Positions 25,424 to 34,424 of a stretch of 45,128 nt of DNA are shown here, piece after piece. The notes below the pieces were generated by a model, which was given only the letters and a program-made list of their open reading frames with translations, had not been told where the DNA came from and did not search any database. Position numbers and translations under genes: made by a program. Within the stretch, counting starts at the first letter, position 1. Each line of letters begins with the position of its first letter. The stretch comes from Candidatus Bathyarchaeota archaeon (GTDB lineage: Archaea > Thermoproteota > Bathyarchaeia > Bathyarchaeales > Bathyarchaeaceae): the NCBI GenBank assembly GCA_020348865.1, contig CP070754.1, positions 160,780 to 205,907 on the forward strand. Direction: 5' to 3'.

Positions 25424-26506
25424 CTAGAGTAGCGTCTCTAGGTGGGCTATCAAGTCATCAATAAGAGAGATTAGTTCATCTCTCTCAGTGGATTCCACTA
25501 TGTCTTCGTACGTTCTCTCCTTGATTCCGTTCAGTTTCTCTATCGCACCTTCATAGATGCCTTCGTTGATGTTTTCAAGCGTGTCAGTGAATAGATCTGA
25601 GAAATCATCTTTGATGTCTTGAACGTCTTCTCCTGGCTTGCTAAACACTACGTCTGGCAAGCCTTGTGTTGTTTCATTAACATACCCTATGTAGGCGTCT
25701 GTATCCTCTACAGGGGGTACAGGCTTGCGAGCGATACTGCTGATGCGAACTTCATCGATGACGCCATCAATAGCATCACTCCATGGTACGTCACTGCCTA
25801 GGGCCTTTCCTATCGACAAGGATTGGGCATTATCCACGACATAGTGGTGCCCAATCTCGTTAATTCCTTGCAACTCACCATCGACGTACAGCTTCAGAAA
25901 CTGTCCATCATATGTAAACATGACATGCACCCATTGGTGGGTTGGCGTGGGCTGAGCTGAAACCGTGTGAAATGTGCCATCATAGAAGAAAGCTTGGAGA
26001 TAAGAATCCCCGAAGCGCAACGCCTGAGTAATGACGTAGCCCGGCTCATAATGGTAGGTACGCTTCGATATCCAGATGTTCCAGTGGTTACCGTTACCTC
26101 GGTCCGGGCGAGAGATATGTCTTACATATGTCCAGAATTCTATTGTGAACTCATCGCCGCAGAGTAAATCTAAGCTGTCATCTGGATTGTCTGGAACATT
26201 GACATAATCGTACCAATCAACGAAATCGAGTGCGTAGTCTCCAGGTTGAGAAGTGCGTCCAACTGTCCAAGATGGATCTCTGGCCTCGACACCCAGCGTG
26301 GGTCCCAGCGTTCCATCGTTGCCGTGTATGGATTCATCATATACAATCTGCCCCTCACCCTCATTGAAATGCCATAGCGCAAGCGTGTGTTCATCGGCTG
26401 TAAGTATACCCTTCACTGACGGTGTCGGCAATAGGATGAAAGCGACGATTGACATGCTCATCAACAGCAAAATCAACACTGCCTTGAACTCTGTTGTTCT
26501 CATCAT
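25424..26506 (-). CDS. Secreted LamG/concanavalin-like domain protein
   Basis: The 360-residue protein has a signal peptide (ILLLMSMSIVAFILLPTPSV). A LamG-type beta-sandwich fills about residues 40-260: the opening LALWHFNEGEGQIVYDES, the central FTIEFWTY and HQWVHVMFTYDGQFLKLYVDG, and the closing IDGVIDEVRIS are typical of LamG/pentraxin domains. The last 60 residues are acidic and helical and may dimerise. Such domains bind carbohydrate or protein outside the cell. A TATA-like TTTTAAAT at about 26543-26550 lies 37 nt upstream. The gene lies between repeat copies A and B. Confidence 0.8.
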   Translation of the reverse strand: MMRTTEFKAVLILLLMSMSIVAFILLPTPSVKGILTADEHTLALWHFNEGEGQIVYDESIHGNDGTLGPTLGVEARDPSWTVGRTSQPGDYALDFVDWYDYVNVPDNPDDSLDLLCGDEFTIEFWTYVRHISRPDRGNGNHWNIWISKRTYHYEPGYVITQALRFGDSYLQAFFYDGTFHTVSAQPTPTHQWVHVMFTYDGQFLKLYVDGELQGINEIGHHYVVDNAQSLSIGKALGSDVPWSDAIDGVIDEVRISSIARKPVPPVEDTDAYIGYVNETTQGLPDVVFSKPGEDVQDIKDDFSDLFTDTLENINEGIYEGAIEKLNGIKERTYEDIVESTERDELISLIDDLIAHLETLL

Positions 26507-26657
26507 TTTTTCCCCTTCACTCGTACGTATAATTCATCTGAGCATTTAAAACTTCAGAAACAATGTTCTACTTGACATTTCCTTAGAGCACTGAAAATCG
26601 TCTGAATCGTCTTTTTCGGAAATAGCAGAAAGAGACTTTGGGGTTAGTTGAGAGGCC

Positions 26658-26698
26658 GATTATGAAGGTTTCCGAGTTTTTGAACTCTTATATCAAAG
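26658..26698. repeat. Direct repeat copy B (41 nt)
   Basis: This copy matches 25274-25314 at 38 of 41 positions. It lies between the LamG and the ICMT-like genes, just beyond the stop codon of the latter. The three differences fall in the plus-strand reading frame as Lys/Glu and two synonymous third-position changes. Confidence 0.7.
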
Positions 26699-26706
26699 AG
26701 CGCACG

Positions 26707-27360
26707 CTATGTGGATTCCGGCACATCGGCACGCTTGGCTGTAGGGAAGAAGCGTCCCGTTCTCTTTTGATACTCAATATATTCCTTGCCGAATCTTCTT
26801 ATCAGCATCTGCTCTTCACGGTTTGCTATGCTAACGTAGCCAGGAATTGCCACGAATGGGATTAGCGCAAGTATGTTAAGTAGCAGCAAGAACAAGCCAA
26901 AGAACATCAGGAAATAGGCTAGGTATGAAGGGTGTCTCACATATCGATACGGGCCAGACATCACAAGTCTATGGTCTTTGGGCATCTTCCATGAAGTAGA
27001 GTAGCGTCCCCGTTCCAGAACGCTCCACACGAAAAGGGAATAGCCAGCCCCTTCCAACAGAAAGCCTATTCCTTGAATGTACGAGTCATGCTGGAAGTGA
27101 AGCTGAAACGGGAGTTCACCTGATGGAAGCATTTGGGTGAAAACCAGAAAGGGATATGATATGGATTCAAGAAAGAAGAATAGGGTTCCAAAGGCAGCGA
27201 GGGCGAAAATCAAGCCTTGTGGACGTTTGTCGTCAACTTGTGTCTCTACGTCTTCCTGACCTTCTACATGACGATTTCTGATGAGGCTGAATAGATTCAG
27301 AGAGACGAATGCTATCAGCCATACAGCAACGAAGAGCGCTGTATTTGCTTCAGGTAGCAT
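26707..27360 (-). CDS. Isoprenylcysteine methyltransferase-family membrane protein
   Basis: The 217-residue protein has four or five membrane helices and the ICMT/PEMT-type C-terminal signature: GPYRYVRHPSYLAYFLMFFG, then EEQMLIRRFGKEYIEYQKR and FFP at the end. Members methylate isoprenylcysteine, phospholipids or other lipophilic thiols/amines with SAM at the membrane; the archaeal substrate is unknown. A promoter-like GATAAAAA within repeat copy C lies about 25-30 nt before the ATG, so the message is nearly leaderless. It is bounded by repeat copies B and C. Confidence 0.85.
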   Translation of the reverse strand: MLPEANTALFVAVWLIAFVSLNLFSLIRNRHVEGQEDVETQVDDKRPQGLIFALAAFGTLFFFLESISYPFLVFTQMLPSGELPFQLHFQHDSYIQGIGFLLEGAGYSLFVWSVLERGRYSTSWKMPKDHRLVMSGPYRYVRHPSYLAYFLMFFGLFLLLLNILALIPFVAIPGYVSIANREEQMLIRRFGKEYIEYQKRTGRFFPTAKRADVPEST

Positions 27361-27387
27361 GACTTTGAAGTAGTATTATGCATCGAT

Positions 27388-27410
27388 AAAAACTCTTACA
27401 TCAGAGCCGA
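27388..27410. repeat. Partial repeat copy C
   Basis: These 23 nt (AAAACTCTTACATCAGAGCC and 3 more) match the end of copy A (25298-25320) at nearly every position and lie in the same orientation, directly before the ICMT-like gene on its promoter side. Confidence 0.6.
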
Positions 27411-27486
27411 AACATGCATGCCCATAAATATATTTAAGAGCTGTTGCTGGAAACACAAATAAGAGTCTAGGAAGAATGTGAGGTTT

Positions 27487-27984
27487 ATGTCTCTTCTTGA
27501 TTTGATTCTCACCCGAAGGAGCATTAGGCGCTATGAAAACAAAGACATACCTGAAGAGGTTTTGCGGCAAATTCTTGAAACTGGCAGACAGGCTCCTTCA
27601 GCTGCTAATAGACAGCCAATTCATTTTATCGTTGTGACTGATCGTGATATACTGAAGAACTTGTGCGACAATTTAATTAACCGTTTCGTCAAATATGCTC
27701 CCGTCGCTATCGTTGGATGTGCAGACATAAAATCGCTTCTGACTGGAAGATGGGCCGTTGTTGACGCTACAATTGCGATGGAGAACATGGTTATTGCCGC
27801 GTGGATTTTAGGGATCGGTTCATGTTGGATAGGAGCTTGCAACGAAGAAAAAGTCAAGGAATTACTAAAAATCCCTGATAAGTGGAAGTTTGTTGCGTTA
27901 TTAACTCTTGGGTATCCTGCCGAACAGCCAAAACAAAGAAAGAAGAAAGCTTTTGAGAAAATGTTTAGCTTTAACAGTTTTTGA
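27487..27984 (+). CDS. Nitroreductase-family flavoprotein
   Basis: The 165-residue protein has the FMN-dependent nitroreductase pattern: LILTRRSIRRYENKDIPEEV at the N-terminus, GRQAPSAANRQPIHFIVV for FMN phosphate and ring contacts, AIAMENMVIAAWILGIGSCWIGA in the middle and LLTLGYPAEQPKQRKKK near the end. Such enzymes reduce various substrates with NAD(P)H. I start at the ATG at 27487 behind GTGAGG; a GTG 9 nt upstream is also possible. It is divergent from the ICMT-like gene, with the C repeat between them. Confidence 0.88.
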   Translation: MSLLDLILTRRSIRRYENKDIPEEVLRQILETGRQAPSAANRQPIHFIVVTDRDILKNLCDNLINRFVKYAPVAIVGCADIKSLLTGRWAVVDATIAMENMVIAAWILGIGSCWIGACNEEKVKELLKIPDKWKFVALLTLGYPAEQPKQRKKKAFEKMFSFNSF

Positions 27985-28152
27985 CTACTGGATAGGAACG
28001 ACTATTTTGATTTTCTGAACCTACTCATGCGCGCAGTGGAATGACACATTCTGTTTCCGGGCAAACCACTCTTTTTTTCAGCTAGATGCACGCATGACAT
28101 CGGATTTGATAATCTCTGGGTTCTTCATCATTCTCTATTCTTCTCAAAAGTT

Positions 28153-30189
28153 CTAGGTCTTCTTGAGGTAACCTTCTTTAGGCGAGTAGATAGTTCCTTC
28201 CTTCACCAATTGCCCTATGAGCCTCTCGGCGTCTGAACCGACTATCCCACAATCAACATCAAGCTTTTCCATCAGTGCTCGCTTTTCTACCATGCCGGTC
28301 TTCCTTTCCATCTCAACTACCATTCCTAAAACTACCTGCAGCTTGTCGCGAAGACTCTTGGGCTTGCCAGTCATGATGATATCGATATCCAGCTTCTCAG
28401 ATGAGATGTCATATCCGACTTCCTCCAGGGACTTTTTCATTATGACAATTGAGGCTTCAGCGTCCTCAGCAAGAATCTCTTTCCTGTAAGCGATGCGAGC
28501 CCTGGCCTCAGCCACTCTGACAAGAGATTCCAGTTGTCGGGCGGTTATTGCAATGGGGGTCCCCTCAGTTTCGCTTGCTGAACGCATGGCAAGGTAGAAA
28601 TCCTTGAGGCGATCTAAAGCTTCAGACGTTAACACAGGCTTCAAATTCTTAGTGTAGCTTATGTATTTTCTAAGCAAGTCAGGCGGTAGAGGCGACTCAA
28701 CTGGAACAGTCCCTACTTTATGGAGGTCCAGTATGTGCTCAGTCATCTTTGCGTCTTTGTCCTTTTCCGGCACATCTCGCAACACGAAGATGAGGTCAAA
28801 CCTTGAAAGAATCGTGACTGGAAGAGAAATGTTCTCCGCAACGGTTTGATATGGATTGTATCTTCCCAAGGCCGGATTGGCGGCGGCCAATATGGCGGTT
28901 CGTGCGTTGAGTGTCGCCACGATCCCACCTTTCGCAACCGAAACCGTGTGTTGTTCCATCGCCTCATGTATCGCCACACGATCCTCGGGACGCATCTTGT
29001 CAATTTCGTCTATGCACGCGACTCCCTTATCTGCAAGGACAAGTGCTCCTGCCTCAAGGGTCATTCCTCCGCTTGCCTTTTCGCGAAGCACTGCAGCGGT
29101 CAGACCTGCAGCTGTGGTTCCACGCCCCGAAGTGTATAGACCACGTGGAGCTATTCTTGACACATACTGCAATAGCTGGGACTTAGCAGTTCCCGGGTCT
29201 CCTACCAGGAGGGTGTTCATTTCTCCTCGTATAGTTATGTCTGGAAGATGCTTGGCTACGCCTCCGAAGATAAGGTACATAATGGCTTCTTTTATGTGCT
29301 CGTAGCCAAATATTGATGGTGCTATCGACTGCATGATTTTACGATGGATCCACGGGTCTTTTGCAAGTTCAAGTATTTCTTTCTCTTCCTCAGGTGAAAT
29401 AAGTACCGTCTCAGGCTCTTTGCTCACCGCATCTATGAAATTGGCGTCAAGATGTAGCGTAAACATGCGAAGTTTTCCTACCTTGGGAAGTGTGGGGGCA
29501 ACCGCACGTACAACTCCCACAACCAAGACATCATCGCCAGGTCGAGCTATGTCAACAAGTTCTCTTCCATACAATTTGATGCCTATCCAGATCGGAAGCT
29601 GACCTGGAGGAAGGTTCTCAGGTCGTTCCTGAATGCGGATTTCCTGAGAATCAATGAAGCTGGATTCTTCTTGTACAAAGTCGAAGGGTCCGTTTCTCCT
29701 GCATGCTGGGTCGCTGCATTGGATTGGAGCCCGCAGGAATGCGCCTGTTTGGTTGATGTGACTTACGGTTCCACACCTTTTGCATCGAAAAGCCGCTTGC
29801 GTGACCATAGGTTTGGCCGGGGAAGCGCGTACGACGATTCCTTCCACCATAACGAGTTTTCCTATGTGAAGCGAGCCCAGGATTCTCAATCGCGTGGTTG
29901 CTGGCAGTCCTTTGAATCGGACGTGAACAGTTTCGATTCCTTCAGCGTATTCAGGTTCCTCGATTTGAAGCTGTGCAAGTGCTGCGCGATTCGTGTGTTT
30001 CAGATATTCGTCTGGCTCCTTGGTGATGCTCTCTGCAAGTGCAGAGTCGGTTGTCATTAGATCCTCAAAATCCACATTGAGCGAAGTGATGCCTTCGATA
30101 ACCATTCGGGAGATGCGTTCACGGTATTTATCCGATTTCAGAAAATCCTGAAATCGCTCTTGAGGATCCGCTGCTACAACTTCAGTCAG
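28153..30189 (-). CDS. mcm: MCM replicative helicase, probable CTG start
   Basis: The archaeal MCM unwinds DNA at the fork. From the first ATG (30105) the protein has 650 residues with a C2-type zinc site (FRCKRCG, then CSDPAC), Walker A of the MCM type (GDPGTAKSQLL), Walker B (CIDEIDKM), the LSRFDLIFVL arginine finger segment and a C-terminal winged helix. Upstream of that ATG the frame encodes DPQERFQDFLKSDKYRERIS, which is the conserved MCM N-terminus, but has no ATG, GTG or TTG. The only NTG is CTG at 30187-30189. It overlaps the TGA of the GINS gene as CTGA and has GGTGG 6 nt upstream. I therefore extend the gene to 30189 (678 residues). Confidence 0.9.
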   Translation of the reverse strand: MTEVVAADPQERFQDFLKSDKYRERISRMVIEGITSLNVDFEDLMTTDSALAESITKEPDEYLKHTNRAALAQLQIEEPEYAEGIETVHVRFKGLPATTRLRILGSLHIGKLVMVEGIVVRASPAKPMVTQAAFRCKRCGTVSHINQTGAFLRAPIQCSDPACRRNGPFDFVQEESSFIDSQEIRIQERPENLPPGQLPIWIGIKLYGRELVDIARPGDDVLVVGVVRAVAPTLPKVGKLRMFTLHLDANFIDAVSKEPETVLISPEEEKEILELAKDPWIHRKIMQSIAPSIFGYEHIKEAIMYLIFGGVAKHLPDITIRGEMNTLLVGDPGTAKSQLLQYVSRIAPRGLYTSGRGTTAAGLTAAVLREKASGGMTLEAGALVLADKGVACIDEIDKMRPEDRVAIHEAMEQHTVSVAKGGIVATLNARTAILAAANPALGRYNPYQTVAENISLPVTILSRFDLIFVLRDVPEKDKDAKMTEHILDLHKVGTVPVESPLPPDLLRKYISYTKNLKPVLTSEALDRLKDFYLAMRSASETEGTPIAITARQLESLVRVAEARARIAYRKEILAEDAEASIVIMKKSLEEVGYDISSEKLDIDIIMTGKPKSLRDKLQVVLGMVVEMERKTGMVEKRALMEKLDVDCGIVGSDAERLIGQLVKEGTIYSPKEGYLKKT

Positions 30190-30761
30190 GATTCTCCACC
30201 ATCTTTGAGTATTTCAGTTCTCCACTCTTCGATGTTCTCGCGAAGAATCTTGTAGATGTCGTGTTCCTCAACAGTGAGGTTATTCACGATTTGATTTGTT
30301 TGTGCGGCGCTTGCAGAAGCAAGCGACACTATTTTCTTCAATCTACAGTTGATAATGTCGCGGGAATGTCTGATAGCTTTCTCGTATTCCCTCATTATCT
30401 CAGGCTTTTTCAAAGCGTCCTTCCTCAGGTCTGCAAGGTAACGTCGCAGTTTAGGGTAGAAATCTTGAGATATAGCCGCGATCTGCTTAACCGATTGAAC
30501 TCGTTCTTTCCAATGAATCTTGTAGAGTTTTACAGATGTCAGTAGGTCTTCCTCACGAAAACGCGCTATTCCTGCCTTTTCCAGTTCCTTGGCTATCCAG
30601 AATCTGATTTCGTATTCCTTTCCTTCTTCGAATGGTCCGATTTCCAAACCTGCAAGCTCAATCTTTTCGCAATTCCTGTTGGCAGCAATTCTAACAGGCG
30701 TATTCTCAAACTCAAAATCCGCATCGGCTATAAATGTAGAAGGCTTTGCTGGCAACACCAA
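30186..30761 (-). CDS. gins23: GINS subunit, Gins23 type
   Basis: The 191-residue protein has a small beta-rich B domain first (residues about 10-60, VRIAANRNCEKIELAGLEIG and EGKEYEIRFWIAKELEKAG) and a helical A domain after it, the B-A order of Psf2/Psf3-like Gins23. GINS links MCM and GAN/Cdc45 in the archaeal CMG helicase. The start is TTG at 30761 or GTG at 30758, behind GAGTGAGG. It overlaps the mcm gene, an arrangement also known in Sulfolobus where gins23 and mcm are adjacent. The upstream TATA candidate lies near 30805-30825. Confidence 0.8.
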   Translation of the reverse strand: MVLPAKPSTFIADADFEFENTPVRIAANRNCEKIELAGLEIGPFEEGKEYEIRFWIAKELEKAGIARFREEDLLTSVKLYKIHWKERVQSVKQIAAISQDFYPKLRRYLADLRKDALKKPEIMREYEKAIRHSRDIINCRLKKIVSLASASAAQTNQIVNNLTVEEHDIYKILRENIEEWRTEILKDGGES

Positions 30762-30985
30762 ACCTCACTCGGTAGGAACTAAGATGAGAGGCTAGCCTAG
30801 CTTTAAGGCTTTATCTTAATGGACAAATACATCTATGACATGTTTTTTTGCAAGACGCTTGGAGACTAATAGTTGAGCTATGAGATGTGGGCTAAGAAGG
30901 ATTCCCTCAATCCCTGATTGGGACGACGAACCAAAAGGAAATCATGGAATGCATGCACTCTTCACAACAATCGTTATGTTCTCTA

Positions 30986-32170
30986 TCATGGAGGTGGGCG
31001 TTCTCCCAAAGTCAACGATTTAATGGTCTCTTGGGAATCTCTAATAATGGTCAAGTTCACAGTATCTCCAGAGCGCTTATTCCTCTCCGTGTACACTGCC
31101 AAATCATTCAGAGTCCTGACATCTAGTTCGTCTATTCCTACAATTACATCTCCACCGATTTTGGTGTCGGTTCCCCCTATGACAACCGTTTGATTCCCGC
31201 CTTTCAAACCAGCATCGTCTGCTGGACTGTTAGAAACAACATCGACGATGAGGAAGCCTTGGGGTTCATCTAGACCAATATATTGTGCAATATCTAGATT
31301 GACATCAATTCCAGCAACGCCCAGCCAAGGATGCTTGTAGCTGCCCGTCAGTATCAGGTCATCAATCTCCCTTGATACTGTATAAGAGGGTATGGCAAAT
31401 CCTACGCCCGCGAAATTTCCAGACCCTGATATTATCGCTGTGTTGACGCCTACCACTTGGCCTTTCATGTTGACCAGTGGTCCACCAGAGTTCCCAGGGT
31501 TGATGGCAGCGTCAACTTGGATAATGTCCACGATTCGGTAGTTGCCGGGAGCATCCAAATCTCTTCCCAACGCCGAAACTATACCGGCAGTTATTGTGTC
31601 ACTCAACCCAAATGGGTTTCCCACAGCTGCGACCGGCTCTCCCACGATGAGCGTGGAAGAGTTACCGAGTACAACTGGATATAGTTCTGTAACGTCTGGG
31701 TTGACTTCGATGACGGCCAAATCGCTGTAAACATCTTCTCCGACTTTGTGGGCGTCGGTTATGTTTCCATCCAGAAACGTAACCTGCATCGTGCTTGCGT
31801 CTTCGATTACATGATAGTTGGTCACGATGTGACCGTCGCGGTCAATAACGAAGCCTGAGCCCAAGCCGACTTCTGTTTGAATGAGTACTACACTATGTTT
31901 GATTTGATCGTAGATTATGGGCCAAGGCATAAGACCTGTTTGATTTGCGGCATACGTGTAGTTGAAAATCTCGATCTGTTGTTGCAGGTCCTGCATTTGA
32001 AGCTGCAAATCCAGCAGCTGTTGTTTCTGAGCGTCGAGACCAGTTTGCAGATTGGAAAGTTGCGTTTGCACACTGAGAATCGTATACGCGAAGATGCTGG
32101 CGCTGGAAACCAAAAGAGCGATCACGATGAAAGACACGTATATCCACTTGCTTGAGGAAGAGTCTTTCAT
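30986..32170 (-). CDS. HtrA/DegP-like membrane-anchored serine protease with PDZ
   Basis: The 394-residue protein (start at MKDSSSSKW, behind AGGTGAT) has an N-terminal membrane helix (SFIVIALLVSSASIFAYTI), a coiled-coil stretch (residues about 35-75), a trypsin-like domain with His in TNYHVIED (about 119), Asp in YSDLAVIEV (about 149) and Ser in NPGNSGGPLV (about 227), and one PDZ domain at about 290-385 (GFLIVDVVSNSPADDAGLKGG). It acts outside the membrane in protein quality control or processing. It follows the moaA remnant on the same strand by 19 nt and may be co-transcribed with the moa genes. Confidence 0.9.
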   Translation of the reverse strand: MKDSSSSKWIYVSFIVIALLVSSASIFAYTILSVQTQLSNLQTGLDAQKQQLLDLQLQMQDLQQQIEIFNYTYAANQTGLMPWPIIYDQIKHSVVLIQTEVGLGSGFVIDRDGHIVTNYHVIEDASTMQVTFLDGNITDAHKVGEDVYSDLAVIEVNPDVTELYPVVLGNSSTLIVGEPVAAVGNPFGLSDTITAGIVSALGRDLDAPGNYRIVDIIQVDAAINPGNSGGPLVNMKGQVVGVNTAIISGSGNFAGVGFAIPSYTVSREIDDLILTGSYKHPWLGVAGIDVNLDIAQYIGLDEPQGFLIVDVVSNSPADDAGLKGGNQTVVIGGTDTKIGGDVIVGIDELDVRTLNDLAVYTERNKRSGDTVNLTIIRDSQETIKSLTLGERPPP

Positions 32171-32189
32171 CAGTTTATCACCTACATGC

Positions 32190-33119
32190 TCATGCATGCA
32201 TAGATCCCTCGTAGTATGGTTTGCGTCTCTTCACGGCTTGCACGAAAAGCCTCGTTAATTCTTCATCATCAGCACCATTTCGCATTGTGGTCAGGAAATC
32301 TACAAGATTGTCATTCCTCATCAAACATGGCTTCAGCTTCCCGTCACTAGTCACCCTAAGCCTCGTGCAGTGTGCGCAAAACTCCGTATTCTCGATTGGT
32401 CTAATCACCTCAACCTTCACTCGTGGGAGAAAGTATATCCTACGGTTTTGCATGTCTTCCCGCTCCTTGATTTCAACAGCTTTGTTTTCTAACTATGCTT
32501 CAATGTCATCTTATGGATAATGATAGCGTTGATAGTAATCCGAGCTGACATTGATTGGCTCCAGCTCGATAAGCTGAAGAATTGCCTCGCTCTCTTCTGC
32601 GAATTTCATCATTTTGGAGATTTCTTTATCATTGACGTCTCGCAAGACAAGCATGTTCAGCTTCACAGGATAAAATCCGGCTTTCACTGCTGCTTTAACT
32701 CCTTCTATTGCGGCTCTTAGGCTTCCGCCGTTCAGCTCTCTATAAATCTCAGTGTTCAACGTTGGAATGTTCACGTTTATCCGCTCTAGCCCGCATTTGC
32801 GAAGTGGTTTCGCCAAAGGCGCTAAGAGGGTTCCGTTGGTGGTCATTGATAGATCTCGTAAGCCTTGAAGCTTAGCTATGCCTTCAACAATCTGAAGAAT
32901 ATCTGGTCGAAGGAGGGGTTCTCCTCCAGTCAGTTTCAACCGAGAAACACCTAGGGATATGGCTATCCTGGTGATACGAACGATTTCTTCCACGGACATT
33001 TCAGTTGATGGAGTCTTGGTTTCTCCCTCACGGTGACAGTATGGACACTTCAAGTTGCATCTTTGGCTAATCGAAACGCGTAGGTTAATTGTCGGTCGCT
33101 CGTAATTGTCGCATATCAT
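32190..33119 (-). pseudogene. moaA: GTP 3',8-cyclase MoaA, interrupted by two in-frame stops
   Basis: The first part (32511-33119, 202 residues) has the radical-SAM CNLKCPYC motif, GGEPLLRP and TTNGTLL; the second (32190-32453, 87 residues) has the C-terminal cluster motif FCAHCTRLRVTSDGKLKPC. Both are in one frame, separated by TAA (32511-32513) and, after five codons, TAG (32493-32495). Read through, the link is HYP-stop-DDIEA-stop-LENKAVEIKERE, which fits MoaA if the stops replace leucine (TTA to TAA) and lysine (AAG to TAG). MoaA makes the cyclic intermediate of molybdopterin with MoaC, encoded upstream. Two nonsense changes point to decay or base errors, since the rest of the sequence is intact and all [4Fe-4S] cysteines are kept. 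Confidence 0.85.
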
Positions 33120-33130
33120 TTCGAATCCTT

Positions 33131-33664
33131 CTATTTTCCACGGGCGTGCTTGATGATGTGTCCTACCTCAGGCAATATTATTTCCTCAAGACAAAGGGAA
33201 ACTGCCTTGGGAGAACCTGGCATGCAAAACAAAGCTTTCCCATGAGAGACGCCAGCCAAAGCACGGCTGAGAATTACTGCTGAGCCAATCTGTTTGTAAC
33301 TTAGTGCTCTGAAAACCTCGCCGAAACCATTGATTTCTTTCTCGAGGAGGGGCTGAACACCCTCAATCGTTACGTCTGTGGGGCTTATTCCCGTTCCACC
33401 GCAGGTGACGACCACGTCTACTGCGCTTGAACTCAAGGCTTTTTTTATACATTGTTTGATGAGTTTTTGGTCATCAGGTATTAATGTTCTATAGGTGACT
33501 GAGTGACCGTGTTGTCGTAGAGTCTCAACTATTAGGTCTCCAGATTGGTCGATAACGTTTTTTCCCGTATTCAGTTTTTGGTGGCGTGAAGAACTGCAAA
33601 TGACAACTGCGAAGTTTAGGTTCTTCGGTGCGTTGGTCTTATGGTTTCTGCCGGTTCTGCTCAT
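33131..33664 (-). CDS. moaB: Molybdopterin adenylyltransferase-type MoaB
   Basis: The protein (177 residues from MSRTGRN) has the MoaB/MogA fold: VTCGGTGISPTDVTIEG near the middle and the LFCMPGSPKAVSLCLEEIILPEVGHI end. It activates molybdopterin by adenylation prior to metal insertion. The longer open frame upstream is discounted because it lies inside moaC. The start codon overlaps the 3' end of moaC by 26 nt, and moaA follows 11 nt after the stop; the order is moaC-moaB-moaA. Confidence 0.88.
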   Translation of the reverse strand: MSRTGRNHKTNAPKNLNFAVVICSSSRHQKLNTGKNVIDQSGDLIVETLRQHGHSVTYRTLIPDDQKLIKQCIKKALSSSAVDVVVTCGGTGISPTDVTIEGVQPLLEKEINGFGEVFRALSYKQIGSAVILSRALAGVSHGKALFCMPGSPKAVSLCLEEIILPEVGHIIKHARGK

Positions 33665-34103
33665 CTGTTTTTCCCTTTTCTTTATTTGTGACGTGAATGT
33701 TCTGGATGAGGGTGCTAGGATATTGTCCCTTCTCGTCTTTTTCATGTTTTTTTGTCATGTCCCATATCGTCAGCAAAGCCACGGAGGTTGCAACAAGAGC
33801 TTCCATTTCAACTCCAGTTTGCGCCCTCGTTTTAACAGTTGCCTCAACCTCCACAACTAAGCCGTCGACTATTCCTACGTCAACTCTTATGTTGGTTAAG
33901 GGAAGAGGGTGACACAAAGGGATCAGAGAACTTGTGTTCTTTGCTGCTAGCATTCCAGCGATTTTCGCAGCGTAGAAGGGGTCGCCTTTCTCGACCTCTC
34001 TTTTCCTAATCAATTCTATGGTTTCAGATTTTAGCTTGAGTGTGCCTCTTGCTGTTGCTTCTCGGTAGACCTTGGGTTTTGCGGTTATGTCAACCATTGA
34101 CAT
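33639..34103 (-). CDS. moaC: Cyclic pyranopterin monophosphate synthase MoaC
   Basis: The 154-residue protein (start at MSMVDIT; GAGG lies about 7 nt upstream) matches MoaC from end to end: KVYREATARGTL, KGDPFYAAKIAGMLAAKNTS, LIPLCHPLPLTNIRVDV and VKTRAQTGVEMEALVATSVA. MoaC acts with MoaA on the GTP-derived intermediate of molybdopterin. It is first of the moa run. Apart from the damaged moaA, this gene and moaB look intact. Confidence 0.92.
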   Translation of the reverse strand: MSMVDITAKPKVYREATARGTLKLKSETIELIRKREVEKGDPFYAAKIAGMLAAKNTSSLIPLCHPLPLTNIRVDVGIVDGLVVEVEATVKTRAQTGVEMEALVATSVALLTIWDMTKKHEKDEKGQYPSTLIQNIHVTNKEKGKTDEQNRQKP

Positions 34104-34157
34104 CTGAACAGTCCTCAATCAAACTCCACTTGCTAGCCTATTCATGGTTTCGTCAGG

Positions 34158-34424
34158 TTATTTGTTTGTTTCCCACTCTTCTATGAATTTCTTGATGATT
34201 CTTGCTCGAGAGTTTTCTCTGTTGAAGCGGAAAATGCGAATTCTTCCAAATCTCTTGCATCGAACGAGTCCCGCATTTTCGAGAGCTTCCAGGTGTTGAT
34301 TTGCTGTGGCATAGTTGAGTCCCGCTCGTCGAGCAATTTCTGATATATTTAGTTCTTCTATCTCTGTCAAAATTCTAAGGATTCTTACTCGTCCTTTCGA
34401 GGAGATCACATCTTCAATCGGCAT
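34158..34424 (-). CDS. Small winged-helix (ArsR-like) regulator
   Basis: The 88-residue protein is essentially one winged helix: VISSKGRVRILRILTEI, ISEIARRAGLNYATANQHLEALE as the HTH and GLVRCKRFGRIRIFRFN as the wing. It overlaps the 3' end of the orc1/cdc6 gene by 11 nt, so the two are probably translated together. Such small DNA-binding proteins adjacent to cdc6 occur in many archaea; a role in regulating the operon is inference. Confidence 0.8.
   Translation of the reverse strand: MPIEDVISSKGRVRILRILTEIEELNISEIARRAGLNYATANQHLEALENAGLVRCKRFGRIRIFRFNRENSRARIIKKFIEEWETNK

Noticed and set aside
26638-26865. A 75-codon plus-strand frame that begins in repeat copy B and runs into the ICMT-like gene
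   Set aside because: Most of it is antisense to a well-supported gene. Only the first 12 codons, shared with copy A, are noteworthy, and these are reported as a finding.
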